Assembly (NCBI GenBank): GCA_937906995.1
Contig: CALESB010000034.1
Location: 1 to 28,885 of the forward strand
DNA from: an uncultured Sutterella sp.
GTDB taxonomy: Bacteria > Pseudomonadota > Gammaproteobacteria > Burkholderiales > Burkholderiaceae_F
Direction of reading: 5' to 3'
Length of the DNA stretch: 28,885 nucleotides
Of the stretch, positions 8,501-16,643 are shown piece after piece. The notes beneath the pieces are model-generated. The model had not been told where the DNA came from. It saw only the letters and a list, made by a program, of their open reading frames with translations, and searched no databases. The position numbers were made by a program, and so were the translations under genes. How positions within the stretch are numbered: position 1 is the stretch's first letter; each line of letters begins with the position of its first letter.

Positions 8501-8977
8501 TTTGATTTGGATGAACCATTCCAAGCCATGGCAGAAATCAACCTTCACTCACCCGCTTTATTGCCACCCAGTTATGTGGAGGATGTCCAACAACGTCTCT
8601 CCTTTTATAAGGAATTAGCAAGTTGTGAGTCATTCCCTGCGATTGAAGCTGTTCGAGAAGCGCTTGGGGATCGATACGGGAAACTCCCTCAAGAGGCAAA
8701 TACCTTAATTGATACGCACCGTCTACGTCTTCACTGCCAACATTTGGGCATTAAGCGAATCGAGGCTACGGAAAGCGTGATGATTATTACCTTTGTGGAC
8801 AAACCCAATTTTGAGCCTATGCGATTAATAGAATTGTTACAAAAAGGACGTGGGTTACGTATGATGGGCGCAAATAAGCTTAAGATAGAGACTTCTACGC
8901 CAACCATCGAGTCTCGTACAGCCTACCTTAGAGGTTTTATGAATGCTCTTGACGGCAAAAAAGCTGACAACGATTAA
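5507..8977 (+). CDS. mfd: Transcription-repair coupling factor Mfd
   Basis: Mfd has 1156 residues from the ATG at 5507 (E. coli 1148). The earlier frame start at 5477 overlaps the likely -10 box and adds ten residues foreign to the family, so I rejected it. It is a cytoplasmic ATP-driven DNA translocase that pushes stalled RNA polymerase off lesions and recruits UvrA. Order of parts: UvrB-like N-terminal module with 'DYFPDWETLPYDNLSPH'; RNA polymerase-interacting CarD-like domain around 'GDPVVHLVHGIGRYAGLE'; SF2 motor with Walker A GDVGFGKT at 635-642 and Walker B DEEH at 736-739; motif 'TATPIPRTLAMS'; 'QLRGRVGRSHHQAYAYLL'; and a C-terminal TRCF domain. All key motor motifs are intact. Confidence 0.97.
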   Translation: MFDTLVSRIRNDISSLNAKAKRTINVGGAGTDALWLAQAAQTCRQNNKILVLIADNAAECLRLKDEIQYFAPSIKCDYFPDWETLPYDNLSPHSDLVSERLQILNKLQSWTANPDCLNVLLVACTTASQTIAPPSYLAGRIFFFKKGQEINTDILRQQLVSAGYQHMSQVVAPGEFSIRGSLIDIFPMGAQSPFRLDLFDTEIDSIRSFDPDTQRSIEIVDEVRVLPGREYPVDAEALVAFRARWRETFAGDPTKAALYKDLSQGVIGAGIEYYLPLFFEQRATLFDYLNSNQTVVGLLGDNNAALERFFNETLQRYNFLKADAQRPVLPVKDLYLDNEHFFLALKPFVRFEAKVDLSIQFKPNVVVDRKADIPITNLERFLVEEKVRKHRTLLMAASLGRRETMSQLFKRYGLNVPYVENFDEFLASDEPIVLGVGPLYQGFFLEGINVLTENELYASTPRHQQRRQNHVTNVDTLIRDLAELKIGDPVVHLVHGIGRYAGLETINTGCGMEEFLRLDYAKDAKLFVPVAQLQMISRYTGSDAEHAPLHQLGKNDWEKTKKKAAEKIRDTAAELLNLYAKRQKSLGHAFEFSRIDYESFAESFPFEETPDQLQAIEAVLDDMRSDKPMDRLVCGDVGFGKTEVALRAAFAAVMGGKQVAILCPTTLLAEQHAHTFKDRFAAWPVTVAELSRFRTAKQTTLTLEGLEAGKIDIVVGTHKLLTDKVKFARLGLIIIDEEHRFGVRQKEMLKKLRAEVDVLTLTATPIPRTLAMSLEGIREFSVIATAPEKRLTIKTIVRKESNDVIREAIMRELNRGGQVYFLHNDVSTIENRREQLANIVPEARIVVGHGQMSERELETVMRDFYQQRYNVLLCTTIIETGIDVPTANTIIMHRADKFGLAQLHQLRGRVGRSHHQAYAYLLTPGKDAITTSAQKRLEAIQNLQDLGSGFYLSMHDLEIRGAGEVLGEHQSGEIAAVGYDLYNQMLKRAVKAMRQNKDFDLDEPFQAMAEINLHSPALLPPSYVEDVQQRLSFYKELASCESFPAIEAVREALGDRYGKLPQEANTLIDTHRLRLHCQHLGIKRIEATESVMIITFVDKPNFEPMRLIELLQKGRGLRMMGANKLKIETSTPTIESRTAYLRGFMNALDGKKADND

Positions 8978-9013
8978 AATATCGCCCTTATTTATTGAAA
9001 AAACATTTTTGTA

Positions 9014-10408
9014 ATGAATAAACTCAAACTTATCGCGCTGGCCACCGTGATGGCACTCCCTATGTCTCAAAGTTGGGCACAAGATCTCAGCTTTGCGACA
9101 GCGCGCGCTCTTATGCACGAACGAGCCGACATGATCAAAATTGATCAAGCCGCCGTTGAGCAACGCCAATTCCAAGTTAAGGAAGCTCGCTCTTTATCGG
9201 GTCCTAAGGTCATGTTAAATGCCCAACAAGTCGAGGGACGAAAGGATATTGAACTCGATGTTTCTTTAGGGGGTGTTAAGGGGCAACTTTCTCAAATGCC
9301 GCCTATTGGAGGCGTAATTGGCAGTATGCTTCCAAGCCATGTTGGTTTTGCTAAAGAACTCGATATTTCCGGTCCTCGAGCTTCGGTTGATATGATATGG
9401 CCGATATACACCGGTGGTGCTATAAGTGCCAAACAAGAGGCTACCGAAGCGGCCGTTCGACAAGCCCAAGCAGGGTTAGATTTAACACGAGAAAAACTTG
9501 ATACTGAATTGGTCCAAAAATACTTTGGGGTCCAATTAGCCCGTTCAGTTGAAAAACTTCGTGGTGACATGCTTGCTCAACAAAATCGTGATTTGGTCCG
9601 TGCCAAGAAATTTGAAAAGGCCGGTATGATTGCGAAAATCGAGAGCATGAGTGCGCAAGTCAATCGTGATACAGCTGAGCGAGAGCTTCTTTCAGCCCAA
9701 ACAGATCGCAGAATCGCCGAAACTGAACTTAATAAATTGTTAAAAAGTGAAAGTATCGGCAATTTAGATACGCCCCTTTTTATTACTCGCGATCTTAAAT
9801 CCTTATCCTACTGGCAAGATTTAGCACTCGGGAATAACCCAACTTTAAAAGGCATTGATGCTCAAGAGCATCAAGCGCGTATGGGAGTCAAAGCTGCCAA
9901 AGGATCCTTCTATCCACAACTTTACGCCTTCGGTCACTACAACTTAATTAAGCATTATTTGACCTTACCTGAGCCTGATTGGGTTGCTGGCATCGGCGTC
10001 AAAATCACCCTTTGGGACAATCGAGATCGTAGTGCTCGAGTCGGTAGCGCTCAAGCTTTAGTCAATAAGGCACAAGCTGCGCAGGCCGAAGCCCGTAGCG
10101 AAGTAAAAAAACTTGTTGAAATTGCCTATCTCCGCAGTGAAGATGCCCTTCGACAATACGATCTAACAGCAAGTACGATTGACTTGGCTCGCGAAAACCT
10201 TCGTTTACGAGAAAAGAGCTTTAAAGAGGGGCTCTCTACCGTTGATGACGTTAATGATGCACGAAATAAATTGATCGGAGCTGAAGTAGCGCAACGCTTG
10301 GCTTGCTACCGCTTTGTTGTCGCTTATAGCTACCTTCATGCCGTAAGTGGCCTCATGAATGATTACCAAACGATTTTGAATCGTCCTGATATTGTGGTGT
10401 TAAAGTAA
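9014..10408 (+). CDS. TolC-family outer membrane efflux protein
   Basis: This 464-residue protein begins with a signal peptide (MNKLKLIALATVMALPMSQ, cleavage likely after Ala22). There is no lipobox cysteine, so it is a plain TolC-like rather than an NodT/OprM-type lipoprotein. The body shows the two long-helix repeats of the OEP family (for example 'AEARSEVKKLVEIAYLRSED' and 'REKSFKEGLSTVDDVNDARN'), which form the periplasmic tunnel below an outer membrane barrel. It starts 36 bases after mfd and two bases before the membrane fusion protein gene. Role: outer membrane exit duct for the exporter encoded by the next three genes. Substrate unknown. No strong ribosome binding site was seen. Confidence 0.9.
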   Translation: MNKLKLIALATVMALPMSQSWAQDLSFATARALMHERADMIKIDQAAVEQRQFQVKEARSLSGPKVMLNAQQVEGRKDIELDVSLGGVKGQLSQMPPIGGVIGSMLPSHVGFAKELDISGPRASVDMIWPIYTGGAISAKQEATEAAVRQAQAGLDLTREKLDTELVQKYFGVQLARSVEKLRGDMLAQQNRDLVRAKKFEKAGMIAKIESMSAQVNRDTAERELLSAQTDRRIAETELNKLLKSESIGNLDTPLFITRDLKSLSYWQDLALGNNPTLKGIDAQEHQARMGVKAAKGSFYPQLYAFGHYNLIKHYLTLPEPDWVAGIGVKITLWDNRDRSARVGSAQALVNKAQAAQAEARSEVKKLVEIAYLRSEDALRQYDLTASTIDLARENLRLREKSFKEGLSTVDDVNDARNKLIGAEVAQRLACYRFVVAYSYLHAVSGLMNDYQTILNRPDIVVLK

Positions 10409-10410
10409 AA

Positions 10411-11400
10411 ATGCAATTAAATCAAAAAAATAAAAAGAGTTTACTCCTCGGCGCTGGTGCCTTAATCGTTGTTGCTGCAATTGGCGCAGGTCTTTGGATG
10501 GGGGCACATCCAACTCCTGAACCCTTTTACGGCATGATTCAAGCAAAAACCGTTGATATTTCAGCCAAGGTTACAGGGAGAGTGAAGGCATTACCTGTCG
10601 TTGAGGGACAAGATGTCAAAATTGGTGAAACCTTAATTGAATTGTCAATCCCTGAAGTTGAAGCAAAACTTAAGGAGGTTGAAGCCTTACGTACTGCCGC
10701 AGACGCCATGAGCAACATGGTTGATGAAGGGGCTCGCCCACAAGAAGTCAGGGCTGCCGAAGCACAAATGCTTCGAGCTAAGGCTGGGGAAACACTCGCT
10801 CGACAAACCTATAATCGAGTCGCAGCTCTCTATAAAGATGGCCTAATCTCTCGCCAAAAATACGATGAGGCACTTGCTAATTTCCGCTCGAGCAAAGAAC
10901 TTTTGCAAATGGCTACCCAACAGTTTGAAATTGCTAAAACTGGTGCTCGTTCACAAGAAAAAACCGCTGCTCAAGCCAAAGCTCAGCAAGCAATGGGGGG
11001 CGTGGAACAAGTTCAAAGTCTAGTCAATGAGAAAAATGTCATCTCTCCTATTGCTGGTGAAGTTTCTCGCTTATTTGTCGAAGAGGGAGAAATTGCCGCT
11101 GCAGGGATCCCAATGGCAACCATTGTTGACTTAACTAATCAATGGGCCACATTTAACATTCGTGAAGACCATATGAAAACTGTGGTTAAGGGTGCCATTC
11201 TTAAAGCAAAAATCCCAGCCTTAGGGGATAAAACTTATGACTTTAAGGTCTACTTTATCAACCCAAGAGCCGACTATGCGACATGGCGGGCTACCCGTCA
11301 AAGCACAGGTTTTGACCTCCGCACGTTCGAAGTTCGCGCTCGGCCTGTTGAGCCAATCATGAACCTTCGTCCCGGCATGAGCGTGATCGTTGCTCGATAA
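10411..11400 (+). CDS. HlyD/EmrA-type membrane fusion (periplasmic adaptor) protein
   Basis: Adaptor of 329 residues with one N-terminal membrane anchor (about 11-31) and the rest periplasmic. A lipoyl half-motif 'VDISAKVTGRVKALPVVEGQ' (about 48-67) is followed by a long alpha-hairpin rich in Ala, Glu, Gln and Lys (about 75-205), a second lipoyl half 'VISPIAGEVSRLFVEEGE', and a beta-barrel region ending in 'RPGMSVIVAR'. It would bridge the permeases to the TolC-like duct. It starts two bases after the TolC gene stop and 11 bases before the first permease. Its closest functional models are YhiI/YbhG-type adaptors, which work with ABC-2 permeases. Confidence 0.92.
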   Translation: MQLNQKNKKSLLLGAGALIVVAAIGAGLWMGAHPTPEPFYGMIQAKTVDISAKVTGRVKALPVVEGQDVKIGETLIELSIPEVEAKLKEVEALRTAADAMSNMVDEGARPQEVRAAEAQMLRAKAGETLARQTYNRVAALYKDGLISRQKYDEALANFRSSKELLQMATQQFEIAKTGARSQEKTAAQAKAQQAMGGVEQVQSLVNEKNVISPIAGEVSRLFVEEGEIAAAGIPMATIVDLTNQWATFNIREDHMKTVVKGAILKAKIPALGDKTYDFKVYFINPRADYATWRATRQSTGFDLRTFEVRARPVEPIMNLRPGMSVIVAR

Positions 11401-11411
11401 AGGCAAGTTGC

Positions 11412-12599
11412 ATGTCTGTCCTTTCTGACATTTTTGCCGTAGCCAAACGCGAAGTCCGCTTGTCACTGTCTTTACCATGGCTCATTACCATGTTTATGGT
11501 GATGCCTGTAGTTTGGTGCGTGCTCTTAATGGGCATTTTCAATGAAGGCTATTTACGTGAATTGCCTGTAGGCTTTGTGGATCTCGATCACTCCCCCGCC
11601 TCTTATGAATTCGCCCATAAATTAGATGCTTTGCCCAGTGCAAAACTTGTTTCTATGACATCCCCAGAGGAGGCGAAAGCCGCCGTTAAGCGAGGGGAAA
11701 TCTACGCTTACCTGACCGTCCCTCACAACTGGAGTGCTCATCTATCTCGTCCTGATTCTTTAGCAATTGAAGGCTATTTCCCTAAATCACTCTACGCGGT
11801 AGCCGTCACCCTTGAACTGGATATTAAAACAGCACTAGGGCAGTTCACGGTTGAATCCGCCAAAAAACTTGCACTTTCTGCCGGTGCTAACCATAAGCAA
11901 GCCGATAGAGCCCTGGGATTAATGAATGTACAAGCTGTCACCTTTGGCAATCTTGCATTTAACTTCCAAGCCTATCTATTGCCAGTACTAATTCCCGGTC
12001 TGCTACATCTTGGATTAGCCCTTGTCATTGTTACTCGACTGAGCTCTGAGTGGCAGAATCAATCGGTTTATGACTGGATTAAAACTGCTGGTGGTAGCAC
12101 CACTAGGGCCATTATTGGAAAACTCTTACCGTGGTGGGCGTACTACTCTATGCTTGGTGCGTTATTCATTGCCTACTTTGCCGGATATTGTGAGTGGTTT
12201 GCCCAAGGTTCAATCCTTTTTTGGGTGATGGGATTGGCGTTTTTAATGGCTGTTATTGCATTGCTGCCAGTTTTTATCATGGGAATTGCTATGAAGGCTG
12301 GTTGGATTGTTGCTACGAGCTTTTGCGTTGGCTATATTGCCCCCATTTTCCCCTTTACCGGTTTTTCCTTTCCATTTGATGCTATGCAACATTGGGTTGT
12401 CATTTTCTCTCAAATCTTCCCATTGACGCATTATGTCGAATTCCAAAGTCAACAATGGATGCTAAATTCTCCTTTCTTTGTTTCTTTAGTTCCGCTGGCC
12501 AAGCTTGGAGTGTTTGGACTCATTTATGCTTTACTTGGAATACCAGCAATGGGACGTCAAATGCATCTTGCTATTCGTGAGGAGAATAACAAATGCTAG
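11412..12599 (+). CDS. ABC-2 type permease, first of a pair (YhhJ/YbhR-like)
   Basis: Inner-membrane protein of 395 residues with the layout of the ABC2_membrane_3 family: one N-terminal membrane segment (about 20-40), a large extracytoplasmic domain of about 130 residues ('LPVGFVDLDHSPASYEFAHK' is the typical beginning), then five or six membrane segments (about 180-390). It has no nucleotide-binding domain of its own, unlike RbbA-type fusions. The seven-base overlap with the next gene, including a strong ribosome binding site (GAGGAGAA) inside its 3' end, suggests the two permeases are made in equal amounts and form a heterodimer. Confidence 0.88.
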   Translation: MSVLSDIFAVAKREVRLSLSLPWLITMFMVMPVVWCVLLMGIFNEGYLRELPVGFVDLDHSPASYEFAHKLDALPSAKLVSMTSPEEAKAAVKRGEIYAYLTVPHNWSAHLSRPDSLAIEGYFPKSLYAVAVTLELDIKTALGQFTVESAKKLALSAGANHKQADRALGLMNVQAVTFGNLAFNFQAYLLPVLIPGLLHLGLALVIVTRLSSEWQNQSVYDWIKTAGGSTTRAIIGKLLPWWAYYSMLGALFIAYFAGYCEWFAQGSILFWVMGLAFLMAVIALLPVFIMGIAMKAGWIVATSFCVGYIAPIFPFTGFSFPFDAMQHWVVIFSQIFPLTHYVEFQSQQWMLNSPFFVSLVPLAKLGVFGLIYALLGIPAMGRQMHLAIREENNKC

Positions 12600-13750
12600 C
12601 TTTCCTCCAATTGGCATTGCAAACAGTCAAACGCGTCATATCCAATCGTCATACGTTCTTGATTTTTTCGTTTGCATCGTTCTTTTATCTGGTGTTTTAC
12701 TCAATTCCATATAGCAATCAAGCCATTACTCAGATTCATACGGCGATTGTGGATATGGACCAGTCTAAAATGTCTAGGGATTTGACTGACGAGCTCATTA
12801 GTACTCCAATGATTTTCCCAGAGAGCGTGACATCTGATTTCAGTCAAGCTCAAGCAGATTTCCATCTGGCTAAGTTTGATGTCATGATTGTTATTCCTCC
12901 TGACTTTGAGGCAGACATTCGCCGTGGTACCCCTAGTGCTGTGAGCGTCTTTTCTAACGGTGCCTTTCCAGTGAAAGGCCGAGCAGTTGCAGCAATGACT
13001 CAACTCGTTGTTGGCCAAGAAAATATTAAGGAAGCTGCAAAGCGATTAGTTGCAGAGGGCCTTAATCCATTGGCTGTCAAAAAGATGAGTATGAAGGGTC
13101 CATCATTTGTCTCTCAAGACCTCTATAACAACATCTCCGGTTATGGTGTGTACTTAGTGCCAATGGTCGCCGTAGTGATTGTGCAGGCTGTCATGTTTTT
13201 TGGCATTGGTATCTGTTTAGGTGGCTGGGCTGAACAAAGACACGAAAAAAGCTTTGCTAGACGTGTGTTTTTAAATGGAAAAAACTTCTCTGCCGTATTT
13301 ACTGGATTTTTCATTATTGCCTTTGCCTGGTCACTCATTCTAGAAGGGTTGGGGCTATGGCTTTTAGGCATGCCTACGATGCTCAATTTCCCCGCCTCTA
13401 TCCTGGGTATTGCAGCGTTTAGCTTAGCCATTACTGCCGCAGCTATGGCTCTAGCATTAGCAATGGGAACAAACCACTATGCCGCCGGCATGGTTTTGGC
13501 TTCAGCTCCGTCATTATTTTTGTCGGGCCTTGTTTTCCCTTTTGAGAACTTTGCTACGTGGGTCATCCCCTTTGCCTGGATATTGCCGACTACTCCTGCT
13601 TGTCGTGCAGTTTTATTTGCGAGTCAAGAAGGAGCAAACCTTCTTGAAGTCCTTCCGCTAATTACTGCAAACCTTGTTCAGTTTGCCATTTATGGACTGC
13701 TATTAATCTGGCTGTATCGTCGTCGATACTGCAACTCTAAACATATTTAG
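12593..13750 (+). CDS. ABC-2 type permease, second of a pair
   Basis: 385-residue partner of the upstream permease, with the same architecture: N-terminal membrane segment (about 22-42), a periplasmic domain opening with 'IHTAIVDMDQSKMSRDLTDE', and six C-terminal membrane segments including 'SAPSLFLSGLVFPFENFATW', a classic ABC-2 signature region. It starts within the end of the preceding gene with a well-placed ribosome binding site at about 12579-12586. It is the last gene of the cassette; a perfect terminator begins two bases after its stop. No ATPase gene precedes, follows or is fused to it. Confidence 0.88.
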   Translation: MLAFLQLALQTVKRVISNRHTFLIFSFASFFYLVFYSIPYSNQAITQIHTAIVDMDQSKMSRDLTDELISTPMIFPESVTSDFSQAQADFHLAKFDVMIVIPPDFEADIRRGTPSAVSVFSNGAFPVKGRAVAAMTQLVVGQENIKEAAKRLVAEGLNPLAVKKMSMKGPSFVSQDLYNNISGYGVYLVPMVAVVIVQAVMFFGIGICLGGWAEQRHEKSFARRVFLNGKNFSAVFTGFFIIAFAWSLILEGLGLWLLGMPTMLNFPASILGIAAFSLAITAAAMALALAMGTNHYAAGMVLASAPSLFLSGLVFPFENFATWVIPFAWILPTTPACRAVLFASQEGANLLEVLPLITANLVQFAIYGLLLIWLYRRRYCNSKHI

Positions 13751-13751
13751 A

Positions 13752-13786
13752 TCAAAAAAGCGGAAGAGTTTCTTCCGCTTTTTTGA
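13752..13786. terminator. Bidirectional intrinsic terminator between the export cassette and mtgA
   Basis: Perfect 15-bp arms TCAAAAAAGCGGAAG (13752-13766) and CTTCCGCTTTTTTGA (13772-13786) with a 5-base loop. The GC core is flanked by A6 on one side and T6 on the other, so it works for transcripts from both sides. Genes on both strands end within ten bases of it. Confidence 0.92.
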
Positions 13787-13795
13787 TGCTTAACA

Positions 13796-14509
13796 CTACT
13801 TCATTTGATTGTTAATTCTTCGAATCTCATAATTATCTAGATTCTTGGCAATGCGCCACATTTGCGCTCTTAGTTTCGGTGTCGTATGTTTTTGATAGTA
13901 TCGAGGATTCGTTAATATCGCTGCCAACCAAACAGATTGCCACTCTGTGAGATCCTTAGCATGTGTCCCGAAATAGTAGCGAGCTGCCGCTTCTACACCA
14001 AAAATACCCTGACCAAACTCTGCAACATTCAAGTAGGCTTCGATAATCCGCCCCTTACTCCAAGTTGATTCCATCACTAAGGTAAGAAAGATTTCTTGAG
14101 CTTTACGAAAATAACTTTTTTCGTGAGATAAGAATAAATTCTTGACAGTTTGCTGACTAATCGTAGATCCACCTGGCGCGCTACGATCATAAAAAACATT
14201 ATTAATAAAAGCTCGGTAAGTTGAATTCCACTCAATGCCACCGTGCTTAGGAAAGTGAAAGTCTTCTGCTGAAATTGCGCAACGAATAATGTTGTTGCTC
14301 ATCTGATTGAGTTTAACCGGATAGTGAAGAACCTTTCCTAAACGTTCTTTCTCGCTTTCTATGTAGGAAGAGGTCGATATTGGCTCATAGGCATAATAAA
14401 CAACCTGACCTACGTAATAGCTTTCAATGGCAACGACAAGCGCTGCGCCAACCAATACGGCTCGCGTTACCAAACGCTTAATCGTTGCCCATTGCATATA
14501 CTGCTCCAT
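13796..14509 (-). CDS. mtgA: Monofunctional peptidoglycan glycosyltransferase MtgA
   Basis: Inner-membrane-anchored GT51 enzyme of 237 residues that polymerises lipid II into glycan strands without a transpeptidase domain. One membrane anchor lies at about 13-38. The family motifs follow in order: 'EDFHFPKHGG' with catalytic E82-D83, 'GGSTISQQTVKNLFL' (113-127), 'RKAQE' (135-139) and 'KGRIIEAYLNVAEFG' (152-166). Its ATG shares one base with the rimO stop (TAATG), so translation is coupled. It is the last gene of the rluD-pgeF-rimO-mtgA run and ends at the bidirectional terminator. Confidence 0.95.
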   Translation of the reverse strand: MEQYMQWATIKRLVTRAVLVGAALVVAIESYYVGQVVYYAYEPISTSSYIESEKERLGKVLHYPVKLNQMSNNIIRCAISAEDFHFPKHGGIEWNSTYRAFINNVFYDRSAPGGSTISQQTVKNLFLSHEKSYFRKAQEIFLTLVMESTWSKGRIIEAYLNVAEFGQGIFGVEAAARYYFGTHAKDLTEWQSVWLAAILTNPRYYQKHTTPKLRAQMWRIAKNLDNYEIRRINNQMK

Positions 14510-15849
14510 TAAGGAACGTGTCGGCCCACTAAGTCATATTCTTCGTTAGCCGTCACACGAACATTAACAATATCACCTGGCTCTAAATGACCATCTGTTG
14601 TTACATAGATAATGCCATCAATTTCTGGAGCATCTGCTGTAGTACGACCAATAGCTACTCCATCTTCGTCTTCGCACTCATCAATGATAACAGGTAAAGT
14701 TTGACCAATCTTACGAGCTAATCGCTCTGCAGAGATCTTACTTTGCACTTCCATAAAGCGATCACGACGCTCTTCACGAACTTCATCAGGCAAAGCTCCC
14801 GGTAACTCATTAGCGGGAGCACCTTCAATAGGAGAATAGGCAAAGCAACCCACACGATCCAATTGAGCTTCATGCAAGAAGTCTAGAAGATACTTAAACT
14901 CATCTTCCGTTTCACCAGGGAAACCAGCAATAAAGGTAGATCGAATCGTTAAGTCAGGACAAATTGATCGCCATGCTTTAATACGCTCAAGCGTCTTTTC
15001 AGTACTAGCCGGTCGCTTCATTGACTTGAGCACTCGAGGATGTGCATGTTGGAATGGAATATCAAGATAAGGCAAAATCTTACCTTCTGCCATCAGCTCA
15101 ACCACTGCATCAACATGAGGATAAGGGTACACATAGTGCATACGAATCCACATCCCGAGATCACCTAATTCTTTTGCTAAATCTAAAAGTTTGGCACGAA
15201 CTGCCTTACCACTATCGGTAAAATCAATCCCATACTTGCGATCAAGACCATAGGCTGAAGTGTCTTGGCTAATCACCATTAATTCTTTAACACCTTGGGC
15301 TTTTAAGAGCTTAGCCTCACGAAGGATTTCTCCGACTGGGCGACTAATTAAAGGACCACGTAATTGAGGAATAATGCAAAAAGCACAGCGGTGATTACAG
15401 CCCTCACTAATCTTGAGATAAGCGTAATGTTTAGGGGTCAACTTAATACCTGCTTTAGGTACTAAATCAAAGAATGGGTCATGAGGCTTAGGCAAATGCT
15501 GATGTACTAAATTGACAACCTTATCGAATTCCCCCGGCCCTGTGATACCCAGAACATTCGGACAAACATCATCCAAATACATGGATCCATCTAGGTGCTT
15601 TTTCGCACCTAAACATCCCGTCACAATCACACGACCATTTTCACGCATCGCCTCTTGAATCGCCTCTACGCTTTCGGCAACGGCTTCATTCAAAAAACCA
15701 CAAGTATTGACAATAACGAGGTCTGCATCATGATAAGAACCGACAAGCTCATAGCCTTCGGCTCGCAACGTTGTCATGATTCGTTCAGAGTCCACTAAAG
15801 CTTTGGGACAACCCATGGACACAAAGCCCACTCGGGGAATTCGACTCAT
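14509..15849 (-). CDS. rimO: Ribosomal protein uS12 methylthiotransferase RimO
   Basis: Radical-SAM methylthiotransferase of 446 residues (E. coli 441) that methylthiolates the conserved aspartate of ribosomal protein uS12. The start at 15849 is preferred over an upstream frame start at 15870, because it gives the standard N-terminus and overlaps the pgeF stop by one base (TAATG). The N-terminal domain has C14, C50 and C79 for the auxiliary cluster. The radical SAM motif is C151-x3-C155-x2-C158 in 'SEGCNHRCAFCIIPQLRGP'. A C-terminal TRAM domain follows after about residue 380. 'FAYSPIEGAPANELPG' is typical of RimO and helps distinguish it from MiaB. Confidence 0.95.
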   Translation of the reverse strand: MSRIPRVGFVSMGCPKALVDSERIMTTLRAEGYELVGSYHDADLVIVNTCGFLNEAVAESVEAIQEAMRENGRVIVTGCLGAKKHLDGSMYLDDVCPNVLGITGPGEFDKVVNLVHQHLPKPHDPFFDLVPKAGIKLTPKHYAYLKISEGCNHRCAFCIIPQLRGPLISRPVGEILREAKLLKAQGVKELMVISQDTSAYGLDRKYGIDFTDSGKAVRAKLLDLAKELGDLGMWIRMHYVYPYPHVDAVVELMAEGKILPYLDIPFQHAHPRVLKSMKRPASTEKTLERIKAWRSICPDLTIRSTFIAGFPGETEDEFKYLLDFLHEAQLDRVGCFAYSPIEGAPANELPGALPDEVREERRDRFMEVQSKISAERLARKIGQTLPVIIDECEDEDGVAIGRTTADAPEIDGIIYVTTDGHLEPGDIVNVRVTANEEYDLVGRHVP

Positions 15850-16640
15850 TAAGCTTCTCCTTTTATCCAAATCATGACTGCATGGCGACCCGTTTTGCCA
15901 TCACGACGGAAACTATAGAAAAAATCCGCATTTGCATAAGTCGAATGGCGTGCTTTAACAACCTCTGTAACGCCTACTTGTGATAAAGCTTGCGTTGCCA
16001 AACCAGTCAAAGATGCTAAGTATTTACCTTCACCAACAGACTTAAATGCCTCTTGAGCATTGGGCAAGTATTTTTGCATTGCATCGAGAACTTCAACACC
16101 CGTCTCAAAATCCTCATCGCCAATTCGCGGTCCCATCCAAGCAATATAGTTGTGATCGCCGCCTAAGCGTTCATTTAAACGAGCAATCGTTTTCTGCAAA
16201 ATGCCATCAGCAAGACTACGCCAACCGCAGTGAACTGCCGCCACGGCCTTGCCTGTTTTTTCTGCGATCAAAACGGGTAAGCAATCGGCCACCTGAACAA
16301 CGCAGACAACACCTGGCGTCACTGATGTGCTGGCATCTGCTTCAACTTCTGGAGCTGCGTCTTCTGCATCAACGACGGTTGTACCATGAACTTGTTTGAG
16401 CCACTTTGGATCTGATGGAACTAATTGAGAGGCTAGTTGACGATTCATTTTCACGCAAAAGTCAACATCACCGCAATACGCGCCAACGTTAAAACCACCG
16501 ACCCCTGTCTTATCACCAAATGGGCCAGAGGAAACACCTCCGGCTCGCAAAGTCATTAATGCATCAACGTTAGTTGGGCAAATCTTGTCCCAATCCGGCT
16601 GTAATATTTCTAAAGCTGGCTTACTTGTATCATCAATCAT
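15849..16640 (-). CDS. pgeF: Peptidoglycan editing factor PgeF (YfiH/laccase-domain family)
   Basis: Cytoplasmic protein of 263 residues of the Cu-oxidase_4/YfiH family. The zinc-site residues are visible as H85 ('KQVHGTTVV'), C120 ('VQVADCLPVLI') and H137 ('AAVHCGWRSLADGI'). In E. coli the family member prevents L-Ser being misincorporated in place of L-Ala in peptidoglycan precursors; purine nucleoside phosphorylase activity has also been reported for relatives. It lies three bases after rluD, its usual neighbour in proteobacteria, and shares one base with rimO. The neighbouring mtgA gives the operon a second peptidoglycan gene. Confidence 0.93.
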   Translation of the reverse strand: MIDDTSKPALEILQPDWDKICPTNVDALMTLRAGGVSSGPFGDKTGVGGFNVGAYCGDVDFCVKMNRQLASQLVPSDPKWLKQVHGTTVVDAEDAAPEVEADASTSVTPGVVCVVQVADCLPVLIAEKTGKAVAAVHCGWRSLADGILQKTIARLNERLGGDHNYIAWMGPRIGDEDFETGVEVLDAMQKYLPNAQEAFKSVGEGKYLASLTGLATQALSQVGVTEVVKARHSTYANADFFYSFRRDGKTGRHAVMIWIKGEA

Positions 16641-16643
16641 TTC

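Noticed and set aside
16046..16399. 117-codon plus-strand frame inside pgeF
   Set aside because: Antisense shadow of pgeF, whose zinc-site residues are plainly encoded on the other strand.
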